Source of the DNA: a bacterium
GTDB taxonomy: Bacteria; Chloroflexota; Chloroflexia; Chloroflexales; Kallotenuaceae
DNA: 41,188 nt
Assembly (NCBI GenBank): GCA_016781525.1
Contig: JADDQE010000094.1
Span: 1-41,188, forward strand
Direction of reading: 5' to 3'
Positions 32,958-40,075 of the stretch are shown here, piece after piece. Both the position numbers and the translations under genes were made by a program. The notes under the pieces were generated by a model that was not told the DNA's origin, made no database searches, and worked only from the letters and a program-made list of their open reading frames with translations. Positions within the stretch are counted from its first letter, which is position 1. Each line of letters opens with the position of its first letter.

Positions 32958-33349
32958 TCACCCGGTCGTGCCCACTTCGCCCAATACGCTAGCCGTTCCG
33001 CTTCGTCTCGGCCTTCCATCTCTAGCTGTATGTCAATAAGGTAGTCAATCACACCAAGCAGTGTTTCAGCGCGGGGCGCATCGTTGTAATTGAGTTCAGC
33101 AATGCTGAAATCGAGAGGCGTTGGGTACTGTGTAATCAGCTCACGCAGGTGTCCAACCTCGCGTACATCTGGGCGGTTGGCTGCGAACTGCTTGACGCGC
33201 GGGACAACAAACCTGTCGTAGTGGCGATTGAGCGACAACACGCAGTCGATGACTTTCAACGGTGCCGCCGGTTGCACGTATTCTGTGTCAGTTTGTACAT
33301 GCCCATACCGCTGTGTCAGCACTGCTGCTATGCGTTCTGTTTCAGTCAT
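32930..33349 (-). CDS. C-terminally truncated HhH-GPD-like hypothetical protein
   Basis: 139-aa helical protein: 'TERIAAVLTQRYGHVQTDTE', 'KVIDCVLSLNRHYDRFVVPR', 'AELNYNDAPRAETLLGVIDY', 'WAKWARPGDYFSVGVRG' then stop. The family, as I remember it, resembles the HhH-GPD glycosylase/endonuclease fold and continues after 'GVRG' with about 50 further residues, including a 'KPDVHI' segment that carries the catalytic-type Asp. That part is absent; the frame stops where it meets the truncated plus-strand gene. The ATG at 33349 starts 4 bp after the stop of the small gene upstream, indicating an operon. Probably non-functional. Confidence 0.6.
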   Translation of the reverse strand: MTETERIAAVLTQRYGHVQTDTEYVQPAAPLKVIDCVLSLNRHYDRFVVPRVKQFAANRPDVREVGHLRELITQYPTPLDFSIAELNYNDAPRAETLLGVIDYLIDIQLEMEGRDEAERLAYWAKWARPGDYFSVGVRG

Positions 33350-33353
33350 GGGC

Positions 33354-33554
33354 TTAGAGCGCAATGTAGGTGGTATATGCTGGTCTGTGGAAGATTGCAT
33401 CCTCTGTTTGGGCACATTGGCATGCATCCTTACAGATGTGGTCAATGCAGTGGTCCGCAGCCTGAACCCAGTCCACCTTCAGATGCGGGTACCGCTCTTC
33501 AAATAAGCGCTTGACTTCACCAGCGGTAAACGTGCGGCCCTTGTACTGCAACAT
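33354..33554 (-). CDS. Small Cys/His-containing hypothetical protein
   Basis: 66-aa protein: 'MLQYKGRTFTAGEVKRLFEE' (helical), 'RYPHLKVDWVQAADHCIDHI' and 'CKDACQCAQTEDAIFHR'. The cluster H-C-x3-H-x-C-x3-C-x-C suggests metal binding. Similar short proteins occur upstream of the HhH-GPD-like family as far as I recall, and here its stop is 4 bp before that gene's start. No clear ribosome site. Function unknown. Confidence 0.6.
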   Translation of the reverse strand: MLQYKGRTFTAGEVKRLFEERYPHLKVDWVQAADHCIDHICKDACQCAQTEDAIFHRPAYTTYIAL

Positions 33555-33799
33555 GAGTGACGCTAGCTCTGCATGATACGGGGCTCGTTGCGGCGTACTG
33601 CGCCTCCTCGGTCGGGCAGGTCTGTACTTGTAATGCCCAGGTGTGGTTGTGGGAACGTGCTATAAATACAAATGCTCCCGTCAGGCGACGAGAACAGAAT
33701 TGACGGAAGATCAGCAGTCATCTTGATCTATTTTAGCATACAATACTCCGCAAAACATCGGCCTGAGGGCCATCGATAGTCCGCGGAGAACGTGATATC

Positions 33800-35152
33800 T
33801 TGGCAACGCAGAACACTACCGCCGCCTTGGCCATGAACCGGCGGCGCATTTTTTGGCTCTGGCTGCCGCTTGCGGTCAGCTTCACGCTCATGATGTTGGA
33901 AGGGCCAGCGGTACAGTCGGCGATTGCCCGCCTCGGCGATCCGGAGACAAACTTAGCGGCGTTCGGCCTTGTTCTATCGCTGTCGTTGATCATCGAGAGC
34001 CCGGTGATCATGCTGCTCTCGACCACGATTGCGCTCGCCCGTGATACCCAGTCGTATCGGGCGTTGCGCGGCTTTGTGATCGCGCTAATCGCTGGGCTCA
34101 CCCTGCTGACGGCGCTGGTAGCCTGGACACCTTTGTACGATGTGATTGTGGCGGGCGTGCTTGGCATTCCCCAAGTCATTAGCGATGCCGCGCGGCCGGG
34201 CATGCGTATCATGTTGCTGTGGACTGCCGCGATTGGGTGGCGCCGATTTTATCAAGGAATTCTTGTTCGCCACGGCTTGACACAGCGCGTGAGCTACGGA
34301 ACCGCGATCCGCTTAGGAAGCGCGGTTACAACTGCAGTCGTCCTTGGCCGCTGGGGCGTTCTGCCTGGTGCGCAGGTCGGCGCATGGGCCCTGATGATCG
34401 CGGTACTGAGCGAAGCACTTGCAACGTATTTGTTCGCGCTACCGCTTGTACGCCGTGTGTATGCCGATAACGCGCCGCCCGAGCACCCGCTGACATGGAG
34501 GGCAATTCTTCAATTTCACGTACCGCTCGCGGCAACTTCGCTGCTGACCCTGCTGGTGCAGCCCTTGACCGCTGCTGCACTCGCCCGCCTTCAAGCACCG
34601 ACGGCGACGCTCGCTGCTTGGCCGGTAGTGTTTACCTCGCTGCTGGTGCTTCGTGGGTGGGGTATGGCGCTACAGGAAACCACGATCGCCCAAGCTGGAG
34701 ATTCGCGCTCGTTCCGACCGCTGCGTGATTTCACGCTCATAGTTGCGGCGACGACCTCGTTCGTGGCTGCGCTCCTGGCCTGGACACCACTGCTGGATTG
34801 GTATCTTGGAAGTGTTATTAGTCTGCGGCCGAATTTGCACGACCTGGTGCGCTTTGGACTACAGATTGGGTGCTTGCTGCCGGCATTAACCGCCTTGACG
34901 AGCTGGCAGCGCGGGCTACTCGTCGCGGCTAAGACGACAAGCTCGGTCTACCGGGGGATGGGGCTCAATCTCCTTGTCAACATGACCGCGCTCATTGTCG
35001 GCGTTATGTTCCAGCTGCCGGGCATCCTGGTCGCGGCCTCGGCGCTGTTCCTCGCGATCGTAGCTGAATTCGTCTATCTCCAGCGCCGCTACACTGCGGT
35101 GGTGCAGGAGCAGTCTGGAGGACGGTTAAGTTCGACGGCGGTGGCCCGATAA
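33800..35152 (+). CDS. MATE-like multi-pass transporter
   Basis: 450-aa integral membrane protein with about twelve hydrophobic helices in two similar halves. The first begins 'WLWLPLAVSFTLMMLEGPAV' and contains 'ETNLAAFGLVLSLSLIIESP'; the second begins near 'LQFHVPLAATSLLTLLVQPL' and contains 'TLAAWPVVFTSLLVLRGWGM'. The paired helical layout and the 'LAAFGL'/'LAAWPV' repeats resemble the MATE superfamily (multidrug/oligosaccharidyl-lipid exporters), though classic MATE signatures are weak. TTG 33800 is used; a GGAG eleven bases upstream is a weak ribosome site, and ATG 33833 is an alternative. Upstream interval 33555-33799 shows no gene. Confidence 0.65.
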   Translation: MATQNTTAALAMNRRRIFWLWLPLAVSFTLMMLEGPAVQSAIARLGDPETNLAAFGLVLSLSLIIESPVIMLLSTTIALARDTQSYRALRGFVIALIAGLTLLTALVAWTPLYDVIVAGVLGIPQVISDAARPGMRIMLLWTAAIGWRRFYQGILVRHGLTQRVSYGTAIRLGSAVTTAVVLGRWGVLPGAQVGAWALMIAVLSEALATYLFALPLVRRVYADNAPPEHPLTWRAILQFHVPLAATSLLTLLVQPLTAAALARLQAPTATLAAWPVVFTSLLVLRGWGMALQETTIAQAGDSRSFRPLRDFTLIVAATTSFVAALLAWTPLLDWYLGSVISLRPNLHDLVRFGLQIGCLLPALTALTSWQRGLLVAAKTTSSVYRGMGLNLLVNMTALIVGVMFQLPGILVAASALFLAIVAEFVYLQRRYTAVVQEQSGGRLSSTAVAR

Positions 35153-35213
35153 CCGCGGTACAACCCTTGAGAACCAGTTAACCAAGCGCTGCAGAAAATT
35201 GGAATAGGTTCAC

Positions 35214-35239
35214 CACTCGCCGAGTGCAAGCAGTATAAT
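35214..35239 (+). promoter_or_regulatory. -10 box with adjacent palindrome, coiled-coil gene promoter
   Basis: TATAAT (35234-35239), a perfect -10 element, has the 13-bp palindrome CACTCG-C-CGAGTG (35214-35226) just upstream, where it would overlap the promoter spacer and block polymerase when bound. A weak -35 (TTCACC, 35209) is 19 bp away. Controls the gene at 35278. Confidence 0.5.
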
Positions 35240-35277
35240 ATTGACTTAGCGCTTGTTCACCTGTAAGGAGTACATCG

Positions 35278-35724
35278 ATGGCGACCCAGCCTACATCATC
35301 CGATCCCAGCCCCATGCCATGGATGCCCGAGCAGGAACAGATGCGCTCGCGCACCATCAGTGATCTCCAGCGCCAGTTGGACGAGGCACGCAACGAGCTG
35401 CGGCGTGTCGCGCGCGAGCTCCGTAAGGAACAAGCCCGCCATGCCGAGACCACGGAGGCCTACTCTAAGACGGTCAATAATATGGTCGAGATCTCGCGTG
35501 AAAACGCGCTGCTTAGCTATGAGCTTGAGCGTCTGCGCCGCGCGACGCCGCGATCAGCACGGCCGAGAGCGATCGAGCTGCATGGTATCGATATCACCGC
35601 GTCTGAGGCGAAGGTGATTCGGAAGGCAATGGCTCGGCTCCACCACCCCGACGTCGGGGGGGATGAGCAGCGCATGAAAGTATGGAACGCAGTCCTCGAC
35701 CAATTGGACGACGGCGCTTCATAG
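35278..35724 (+). CDS. Coiled-coil protein with C-terminal J-domain-like HPD motif
   Basis: 148-aa soluble protein. Residues 1-20 are Pro/Ser-rich; 20-90 form a long amphipathic coiled coil ('SDLQRQLDEARNELRRVARE'); 105-145 are 'ASEAKVIRKAMARLHHPDVG' and 'GDEQRMKVWNAVLDQL', which look like helices II-III of a J domain with the HPD tripeptide at 123-125. The J-domain is short, so full DnaK stimulation is uncertain; oligomerisation through the coil is likely. AAGGAG precedes the ATG by seven bases. A strong -10 box and palindromic operator candidate are at 35214-35239. Not a known DnaJ/CbpA, and I give no symbol. Confidence 0.7.
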   Translation: MATQPTSSDPSPMPWMPEQEQMRSRTISDLQRQLDEARNELRRVARELRKEQARHAETTEAYSKTVNNMVEISRENALLSYELERLRRATPRSARPRAIELHGIDITASEAKVIRKAMARLHHPDVGGDEQRMKVWNAVLDQLDDGAS

Positions 35725-35859
35725 ATTAAAGCTTAAGCCACAGCCAGAGCGCTGCACTCCTTGCGCTTGGCCCGCCGTAAGCATTCCTGTACTCCGCCAT
35801 CGCCGTGCCACAGACTCACTATGCCAGCTCCACTAACCCCGTGGAAGGCGCACTATGCA

Positions 35860-35888
35860 TTGACGAACATCGATATAAAGCGTATAGT
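35860..35888 (+). promoter_or_regulatory. arsR promoter with ArsR-type operator
   Basis: TTGACG (35860-35865), exactly 17 bp, TATAGT (35883-35888). The spacer holds ATCGAT at 35869-35874. The minus-strand flavoprotein gene has a promoter of the same layout at 39775-39803. Predicted leader about 20 bases to ATG 35916. Confidence 0.75.
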
Positions 35889-35915
35889 GAAGAGCGTTCG
35901 CGCAGGGGAAAAGCC

Positions 35916-36302
35916 ATGGTAAGCGGTGAAACAGTCATTATGGAGCCGAAGCGGCAGGTTGGGCAGGGCTGTTGCACGCCAATCAGGCCGCGGCTGGAGG
36001 ATGAAGCCGCACGCGATGCCGCGAATCTGCTCAAGGCGCTTGCGGAGCCAGCCCGTCTACAAATCTTGGACATTCTGGTGCAACGCGGCGGGCTGGTATG
36101 TGTCTGCGATTTCGAAGGTGTCGTCGGCACGCCGGACCCGAAGACCGGGCAGCGGCCTAAGCAGCCGACGATCTCACACCATCTCAAAGTGCTGCGCGAG
36201 GCCGGCCTGGTCGGATATGAGAAACAAGGTCTTTGGGCGTATTACTTCGTGCATCGTGAACGCCTTGCAGACGTGCAGGCAGTGTTAGCGTTGCTCACGT
36301 AG
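35916..36302 (+). CDS. arsR: ArsR/SmtB family arsenite-responsive repressor
   Basis: 128-aa winged-helix repressor. 'LLKALAEPARLQILDILVQR' is the family opening; 'VCVCDFEG' gives the C62-x-C64 pair of the arsenite site in the DNA-recognition region (compare ELCVCDL of plasmid ArsR); 'QPTISHHLKVLREAGLVGYE' is the recognition helix and 'QGLWAYYFVHRERL' the wing. A second Cys pair, C19-C20, lies in the N-terminal extension and could provide the third As ligand. ATG 35916 follows AGGGGA; 37 upstream in-frame codons overlap the promoter and are rejected. It represses by binding the shared ATCGAT-containing promoters until As(III) binds (family knowledge plus inference). First gene of the arsR-channel-arsC series. 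Confidence 0.9.
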   Translation: MVSGETVIMEPKRQVGQGCCTPIRPRLEDEAARDAANLLKALAEPARLQILDILVQRGGLVCVCDFEGVVGTPDPKTGQRPKQPTISHHLKVLREAGLVGYEKQGLWAYYFVHRERLADVQAVLALLT

Positions 36303-36467
36303 GAGAGGCCCGCATCGCACGGGGCGTAGTGCTTCGAATGTAATGCAGGATAAAGCAATTGCCGGTCTTGCGCAGGAGTGGCGCCAGGGAGTGCTCGTGG
36401 CAATACGCTTGATGTACCGGCAACAGATCGAAAAAGCTTTGTGTACCGTGTGTGAGAAAGGCACTCG

Positions 36468-37190
36468 ATGAATTCGTTATTCCGCCGCGTTGGAGCCGAG
36501 TTTGTTGGCACGTATGCCCTGGTTACTGCCGGTTGCGGCGCCATTATCGTAAATAGCACCAGCGGCACGCTAACTCATATTGGCGTCGTTGCAACCTTTG
36601 GCTTGGTCGTCATGGCGATGATCGCGGCGACCGGCCATCTGTCAGGGGCGCATTTCAACCCAGCAGTAACGATTGCCTTCGCCTTAACGCGGCATTTTGC
36701 CTGGCGTGATGTGCCGATTTACATCGGGGGTCAGCTGATCGGGGCAATCCTTGGAGCAGTAACTTTACGCGGCTTGTTTGGTAATGTCGCCTCTCTTGGT
36801 GCGACACTTCCGAGTGGAAGCGTCCTCCAATCATTTGGGTTAGAAATTCTGCTAACCGCGGTGCTGATGTTTGTCATTACCTCGGTGGCAACCGATACTC
36901 GCGCGGTCGGGCAGCTCGCGGCCTTAGCTATCGGTGGAACAGTCGCCCTTAACGCCCTGTGGGGCGGCCCGATTAGTGGCGCATCGATGAATCCGGCGCG
37001 ATCACTTGGGCCGGCGCTCGTTTCAGGAGTGTGGCACCACCAGTGGGTGTATATTATCGCTCCAACACTTGGAGCAGCGCTCGGGGGTTCTATCTATCAA
37101 GCCCTGCGGATACCGCTACCCGACGGCCGTCGGAAACGCGAGGCTGTTGCCCCCGAGGCTGGCCCCTCGCTGGGCGAAGCGGCACGATAG
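36468..37190 (+). CDS. MIP family aquaporin/aquaglyceroporin, probable arsenite channel
   Basis: 240-aa major intrinsic protein with six helices and both pore motifs: NPA at 64-66 in 'SGAHFNPAVTIAFAL' and NPA at 175-177 followed by the selectivity-filter Arg in 'SGASMNPARSLGPAL'. Ribosome site GAAAGG, six bases before the ATG. Gene order arsR-aquaporin-arsC is that of the Sinorhizobium meliloti arsR-aqpS-arsC-arsH operon, where arsenate is reduced inside the cell and As(III) leaves by downhill flow through the channel. No ArsB or Acr3 pump is present in the window, so this channel is the likely arsenite exit. The C-terminal ~25 residues are polar. Confidence 0.88.
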   Translation: MNSLFRRVGAEFVGTYALVTAGCGAIIVNSTSGTLTHIGVVATFGLVVMAMIAATGHLSGAHFNPAVTIAFALTRHFAWRDVPIYIGGQLIGAILGAVTLRGLFGNVASLGATLPSGSVLQSFGLEILLTAVLMFVITSVATDTRAVGQLAALAIGGTVALNALWGGPISGASMNPARSLGPALVSGVWHHQWVYIIAPTLGAALGGSIYQALRIPLPDGRRKREAVAPEAGPSLGEAAR

Positions 37191-37301
37191 TGCGGCAGGG
37201 AGCGGAAGCACGGCCGCAGCTGGTCTGTTGCGCGATTATTTGCTTCGCGACCGCCCGCTCGGCCGTGTTTGCCGACGAGTCAATTGGAAGGAGGATACCT
37301 A

Positions 37302-37733
37302 ATGACTGATGCCGACCAACAACCGAAACGTGTCTTATTTTTGTGTACGCATAATAGCGCACGCTCGCAGATGGCCGAGGGACTTCTGCGGGGCCTGGGC
37401 GCAGGGCGGTTTGAGGCCTTCAGCGCGGGCACCGTGGCAACACGAGTCCGCCCGGAAGCGATCGCCGTCATGCAAGAGCTTGGGATTGATATCACTGGGC
37501 AATCGTCAAAAACGCTTGAGCGCTATCTTAACGTGCCGCTAGACGAAGTCGTTACCGTCTGCGACCAAGCCAACGATAGCTGCCCGGTCTTTCCCGGTTC
37601 AGTGGTGCGGCGGCATTGGTCGATCGACGACCCATCCGGCGTCCAAGGCTCAGACGAAGAGCGCCTTGCGGCATTCCGAGCTGCACGCGACGAGCTGCGG
37701 CAGAGGATCGAGCGGGAGCTCTTAGCGACTTAA
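37302..37733 (+). CDS. arsC: Arsenate reductase, thioredoxin-coupled (LMW-PTPase type)
   Basis: 143-aa arsenate reductase of the low-molecular-weight phosphatase fold. The P-loop 'FLCTHNSARSQMAEGLLRGL' holds the nucleophile C15 with R21; 'VVTVCDQANDSCPVFPG' holds C87 and C94. The three cysteines match C10/C82/C89 of Staphylococcus aureus ArsC with a constant offset of five, so the complete thioredoxin-dependent disulfide cascade is present. It converts arsenate to arsenite in the cytosol. ATG 37302 follows AAGGAGG by seven bases. A strong terminator starts 5 bp after the stop. Part of the arsR-channel-arsC unit. Confidence 0.93.
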   Translation: MTDADQQPKRVLFLCTHNSARSQMAEGLLRGLGAGRFEAFSAGTVATRVRPEAIAVMQELGIDITGQSSKTLERYLNVPLDEVVTVCDQANDSCPVFPGSVVRRHWSIDDPSGVQGSDEERLAAFRAARDELRQRIERELLAT

Positions 37734-37738
37734 GCCGG

Positions 37739-37766
37739 GACAGGAGCGACGCGCGTCGCTCCTGTC
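37739..37766 (+). terminator. Terminator after arsC
   Basis: A perfect palindrome: GACAGGAGCGAC (37739-37750), loop GCGC, GTCGCTCCTGTC (37755-37766), then GCTTCTT. It sits between convergent arsenic transcripts and probably terminates both. Confidence 0.8.
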
Positions 37767-37787
37767 GCTTCTTGCCTCCGGCTGGTG

Positions 37788-37865
37788 TTACTTACCGCTG
37801 CAGCAGCTCGTGCCGCAGCACTGCTCGTCACCACCGCAACATTGTTCTTCGACGTTTGCCTGCAC
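37788..37865 (-). CDS. Cys-pair-rich micro-protein of the arsenic island
   Basis: A 25-residue peptide with three vicinal cysteine pairs: starts at GTG 37865 and reads QANVEEQCCGGDEQCCGT followed by SCCSGK, TAA at 37788. A GGGGGTG ribosome site lies six bases upstream. It is 25 bp beyond the preceding 79-codon gene on the same strand and 22 bp from the ars terminator. The composition (6 Cys in 25) and location suggest As(III) binding or delivery, comparable in principle to the vicinal Cys pairs of the metallochaperone ArsD, but no homology to ArsD is visible. Too short to exclude chance on sequence alone; it could also be the frameshifted tail of the 79-codon gene. Confidence 0.5.
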   Translation of the reverse strand: MQANVEEQCCGGDEQCCGTSCCSGK

Positions 37866-37890
37866 CCAACTCACCCCCTTTCGTCGCAAG

Positions 37891-38130
37891 CTAGATTCCC
37901 GCAACAGGCACAAAACAGGCGAGCGTGCCACCGGGCTCGAGTGTCACAAGACATCGAAGAGGCTTTTGCTGACCGCCAGCTGGCTGCAGCGCAACCACTG
38001 TCTGTAGCGAGCCGTCTGGACAGCATTGCAGCGCATTCAGCACCTCCACCGTGACCGAGGCACCAAAGTGCTCGTGCCCCCATTGCTCCGCTGCGTGTAC
38101 CATCCGCCGCAGCACCGTGCTTTGCTGCAT
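37891..38130 (-). CDS. Hypothetical 79-aa protein of the arsenic island
   Basis: Unrecognised small protein: helical N-terminus 'MQQSTVLRRMVHAAEQWGHE', one Cys pair in 'LNALQCCPDGSLQT', then strands 'PLRCLVTLEPGGTLACFVPV'. GGAG lies about nine bases before the ATG. It follows the flavoprotein gene on the same strand by 137 bp and precedes the Cys-rich peptide by 25 bp, so it is likely co-transcribed with both. Four cysteines in 79 residues suit thiol or metalloid chemistry, but this is inference. A frameshift joining it to the Cys-rich tail is possible. Confidence 0.5.
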   Translation of the reverse strand: MQQSTVLRRMVHAAEQWGHEHFGASVTVEVLNALQCCPDGSLQTVVALQPAGGQQKPLRCLVTLEPGGTLACFVPVAGI

Positions 38131-38267
38131 CAGGTTGTCTCCACTAACCTAGACACCTACCGCAAGTTCGCGGTAATCAGCCGCTCGACGATGACCACAT
38201 CAGGCCAGACGCGATCTAGCCGAGACGCGCCGCCGTTGGGGCGGATACTCCGGGGAGCTGAGCCTGT

Positions 38268-39683
38268 TTACCGACAGCAGGACGTGCCTGAGTCTACTTG
38301 CAGCACAGGCAGCTCAAGCCCCTTGCGCGAGGTGGATACTCTTGACGCCGGATCACAAGCGGACGTCGTATCCCCACAGCCAGCTGGGCCACTAACGGTC
38401 GTACTGACGGGTCCGGAACAACACGCGCTGGCGGCCACATTGAAATCCGTGAAACAGACTCCAGTTTCTGGAAGCTCAAGCTGAACGTGCCGTGCTGCCG
38501 CCCAATCGCCGCGGATAGCCGCCACGACTGAGCGCACCTGCTCATAGCCCGTGAGCATCAAGAAGGTCGGCGCTCGACCATAGCTTTTCATGCCGACGAT
38601 ATAGAAATTGGCGTCGGGGTGCTTTAGCTTTTCGGCTCCGTGAGGCCGGACAGTGCCACAGCTGTGGAAATTTGGATCGATTAGCGGAGCTAGCGCCCTT
38701 GGACTTTCTACGCCAGGGTCGAGGTCCAACCGCAGCTCAGCCAGCAGCGACAAATCGGGGCGGAACCCAGTCGTGGCAATGATCTCGTCGAAGGGACCAA
38801 TCGCATCACGCTCGCCGACCACCAGAACTTGCGCAGCTTGCGCGACGAGCCGCTGCGCTCGAAACGAAGTTACGAGCCGAACGATACCAGCCTCAACTAA
38901 TTGGCGCACGCGCATCCCCAGCGCACCGCGTGCAGCCAAAAGGTCATTTACTCCACCGCCGTAGGCGTGCTGCATATCCGCCCGGCGTACCGCCCAGGTA
39001 ATCTTCGTCGCCGCCGCCTCTGTCGCGAGCGCCGCCAGCTCGAGCACTGCGTTAAAGGCTGAGTGTCCGCTTCCTACGACCAAGACAGATCGACCCGCAT
39101 AGCGCTGCCGGTCGCGACCAAGCGCATCAGGAATACCGTAGAAGATATGTTGCGCTAGGGCACGCTCGCCCGGTGCCAGCACCCCATTTGCGCCGATCGG
39201 ATTAGGTGAGCCGTAGGTGCCGGAAGCGTCGATCACTGCTTTGGCAATCAGCACATCTTCCTCGCCCGCCGTCTCAACCGAGATCAAAAAGGGCGCATCT
39301 TCACGGCCGGTAGTTTTCATTTTGTCGAACCCTTGTCGGGTGACCGTGAGGACGCGGGTATTGAGACGGATGTGGGACGCGAGCTGGGGGAGGGCAGCCA
39401 ACGGCTCCAGATAGCGCTCAACGAGCTCCGCCCCGGTGGGAAAGGCGCCCGGCGCAGGTGCGCGCCAGCCATTGACTTCGAGGAGTGAGGCAGCAACCTT
39501 GTCGACGTTGTACTGCCAGGGAGAGAAGAGCTGGACATGCCCCCAGCTGCGGATATTCGCGCCAACTGTCGCACCTGCCTCTACCACAAGCGGTCGCTCA
39601 CCTGCCACTACTAGATGAGCAGCTGCAGCTAACCCCACTGGACCAGCGCCAATCACGACAACAGGCAAGGTTGAACGCTCCAT
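38268..39683 (-). CDS. FAD/NAD(P)-binding flavoprotein with Cys-rich tail, arsenic island
   Basis: 471-aa two-dinucleotide-domain flavoprotein. FAD loop 'VVVIGAGPVGLAAAAHLVVA' at the N-terminus, 'VIDASGTYGSPNPIG' (flavin monooxygenase-like), NAD(P) loop 'SVLVVGSGHSAFNAVLELAA' near residue 200, 'IIATTGFRPDLSLL', and the family end 'LELPETGVCFTDF'. The tail (about 50 residues) carries CC, C, C and a terminal CC. Related proteins in actinobacterial ars clusters have been called ArsO-like flavin monooxygenases; the reaction is not established, so no symbol is given. ATG 39683 follows GGAGGAG by seven bases. It is convergent to arsC and served by a promoter nearly identical in layout to that of arsR. 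Confidence 0.85.
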   Translation of the reverse strand: MERSTLPVVVIGAGPVGLAAAAHLVVAGERPLVVEAGATVGANIRSWGHVQLFSPWQYNVDKVAASLLEVNGWRAPAPGAFPTGAELVERYLEPLAALPQLASHIRLNTRVLTVTRQGFDKMKTTGREDAPFLISVETAGEEDVLIAKAVIDASGTYGSPNPIGANGVLAPGERALAQHIFYGIPDALGRDRQRYAGRSVLVVGSGHSAFNAVLELAALATEAAATKITWAVRRADMQHAYGGGVNDLLAARGALGMRVRQLVEAGIVRLVTSFRAQRLVAQAAQVLVVGERDAIGPFDEIIATTGFRPDLSLLAELRLDLDPGVESPRALAPLIDPNFHSCGTVRPHGAEKLKHPDANFYIVGMKSYGRAPTFLMLTGYEQVRSVVAAIRGDWAAARHVQLELPETGVCFTDFNVAASACCSGPVSTTVSGPAGCGDTTSACDPASRVSTSRKGLELPVLQVDSGTSCCR

Positions 39684-39774
39684 GTTACCGCTCCTCCAAG
39701 GCTACATCGAAATATATCAATACAGCGAAAAAAATAGGGGCGGGGTTTCTTCCGCCATACCCGCCTGATAACCC

Positions 39775-39803
39775 AGTATAGACCATACATCGATAAACGT
39801 CAA
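39775..39803 (-). promoter_or_regulatory. Promoter of the flavoprotein operon with ArsR-type operator
   Basis: Reading the minus strand: TTGACG, exactly 17 bp, TATACT (39803 down to 39775). The spacer carries ATCGAT (39789-39794) at the same offset as in the arsR promoter (3 bases after the -35). It lies about 90 bp upstream of ATG 39683. The 392-bp gap 39684-40075 contains this and the DUF4395 promoter, and no gene. Confidence 0.72.
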
Positions 39804-40006
39804 TATAGCAAAAGCTAAAAAGCTAAATACTGGCGTAAATAGGCGGCAGCAACAGGAAGTCTACGGGCAACATGTTGTTCGGCGCTCCTGGTTGGTCCGT
39901 CATGCCTCGTCATCGGCACTAATCTGGCGAAAGCTCGGTGGCCTATTACGGCCCCGGGCACAAGCTCTCCTTTCGTGCCAGCATCATTGCTACATCTAAC
40001 TTGACA

Positions 40007-40035
40007 TTGTTTATAGTCTTTATCAAGAATATGAT
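40007..40035 (+). promoter_or_regulatory. Putative promoter of the DUF4395 gene
   Basis: TTGTTT (40007-40012), 17 bp, TATGAT (40030-40035), in an A/T-rich stretch. CTTGA (40000-40004) and TCAAG (40023-40027) form an inverted repeat across it, a possible operator. It lacks the ATCGAT element of the two ars promoters. Confidence 0.45.
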
Positions 40036-40075
40036 ACAATAAAGGTAAAAGTCGTATGCATAATGGAAGAAGTAG

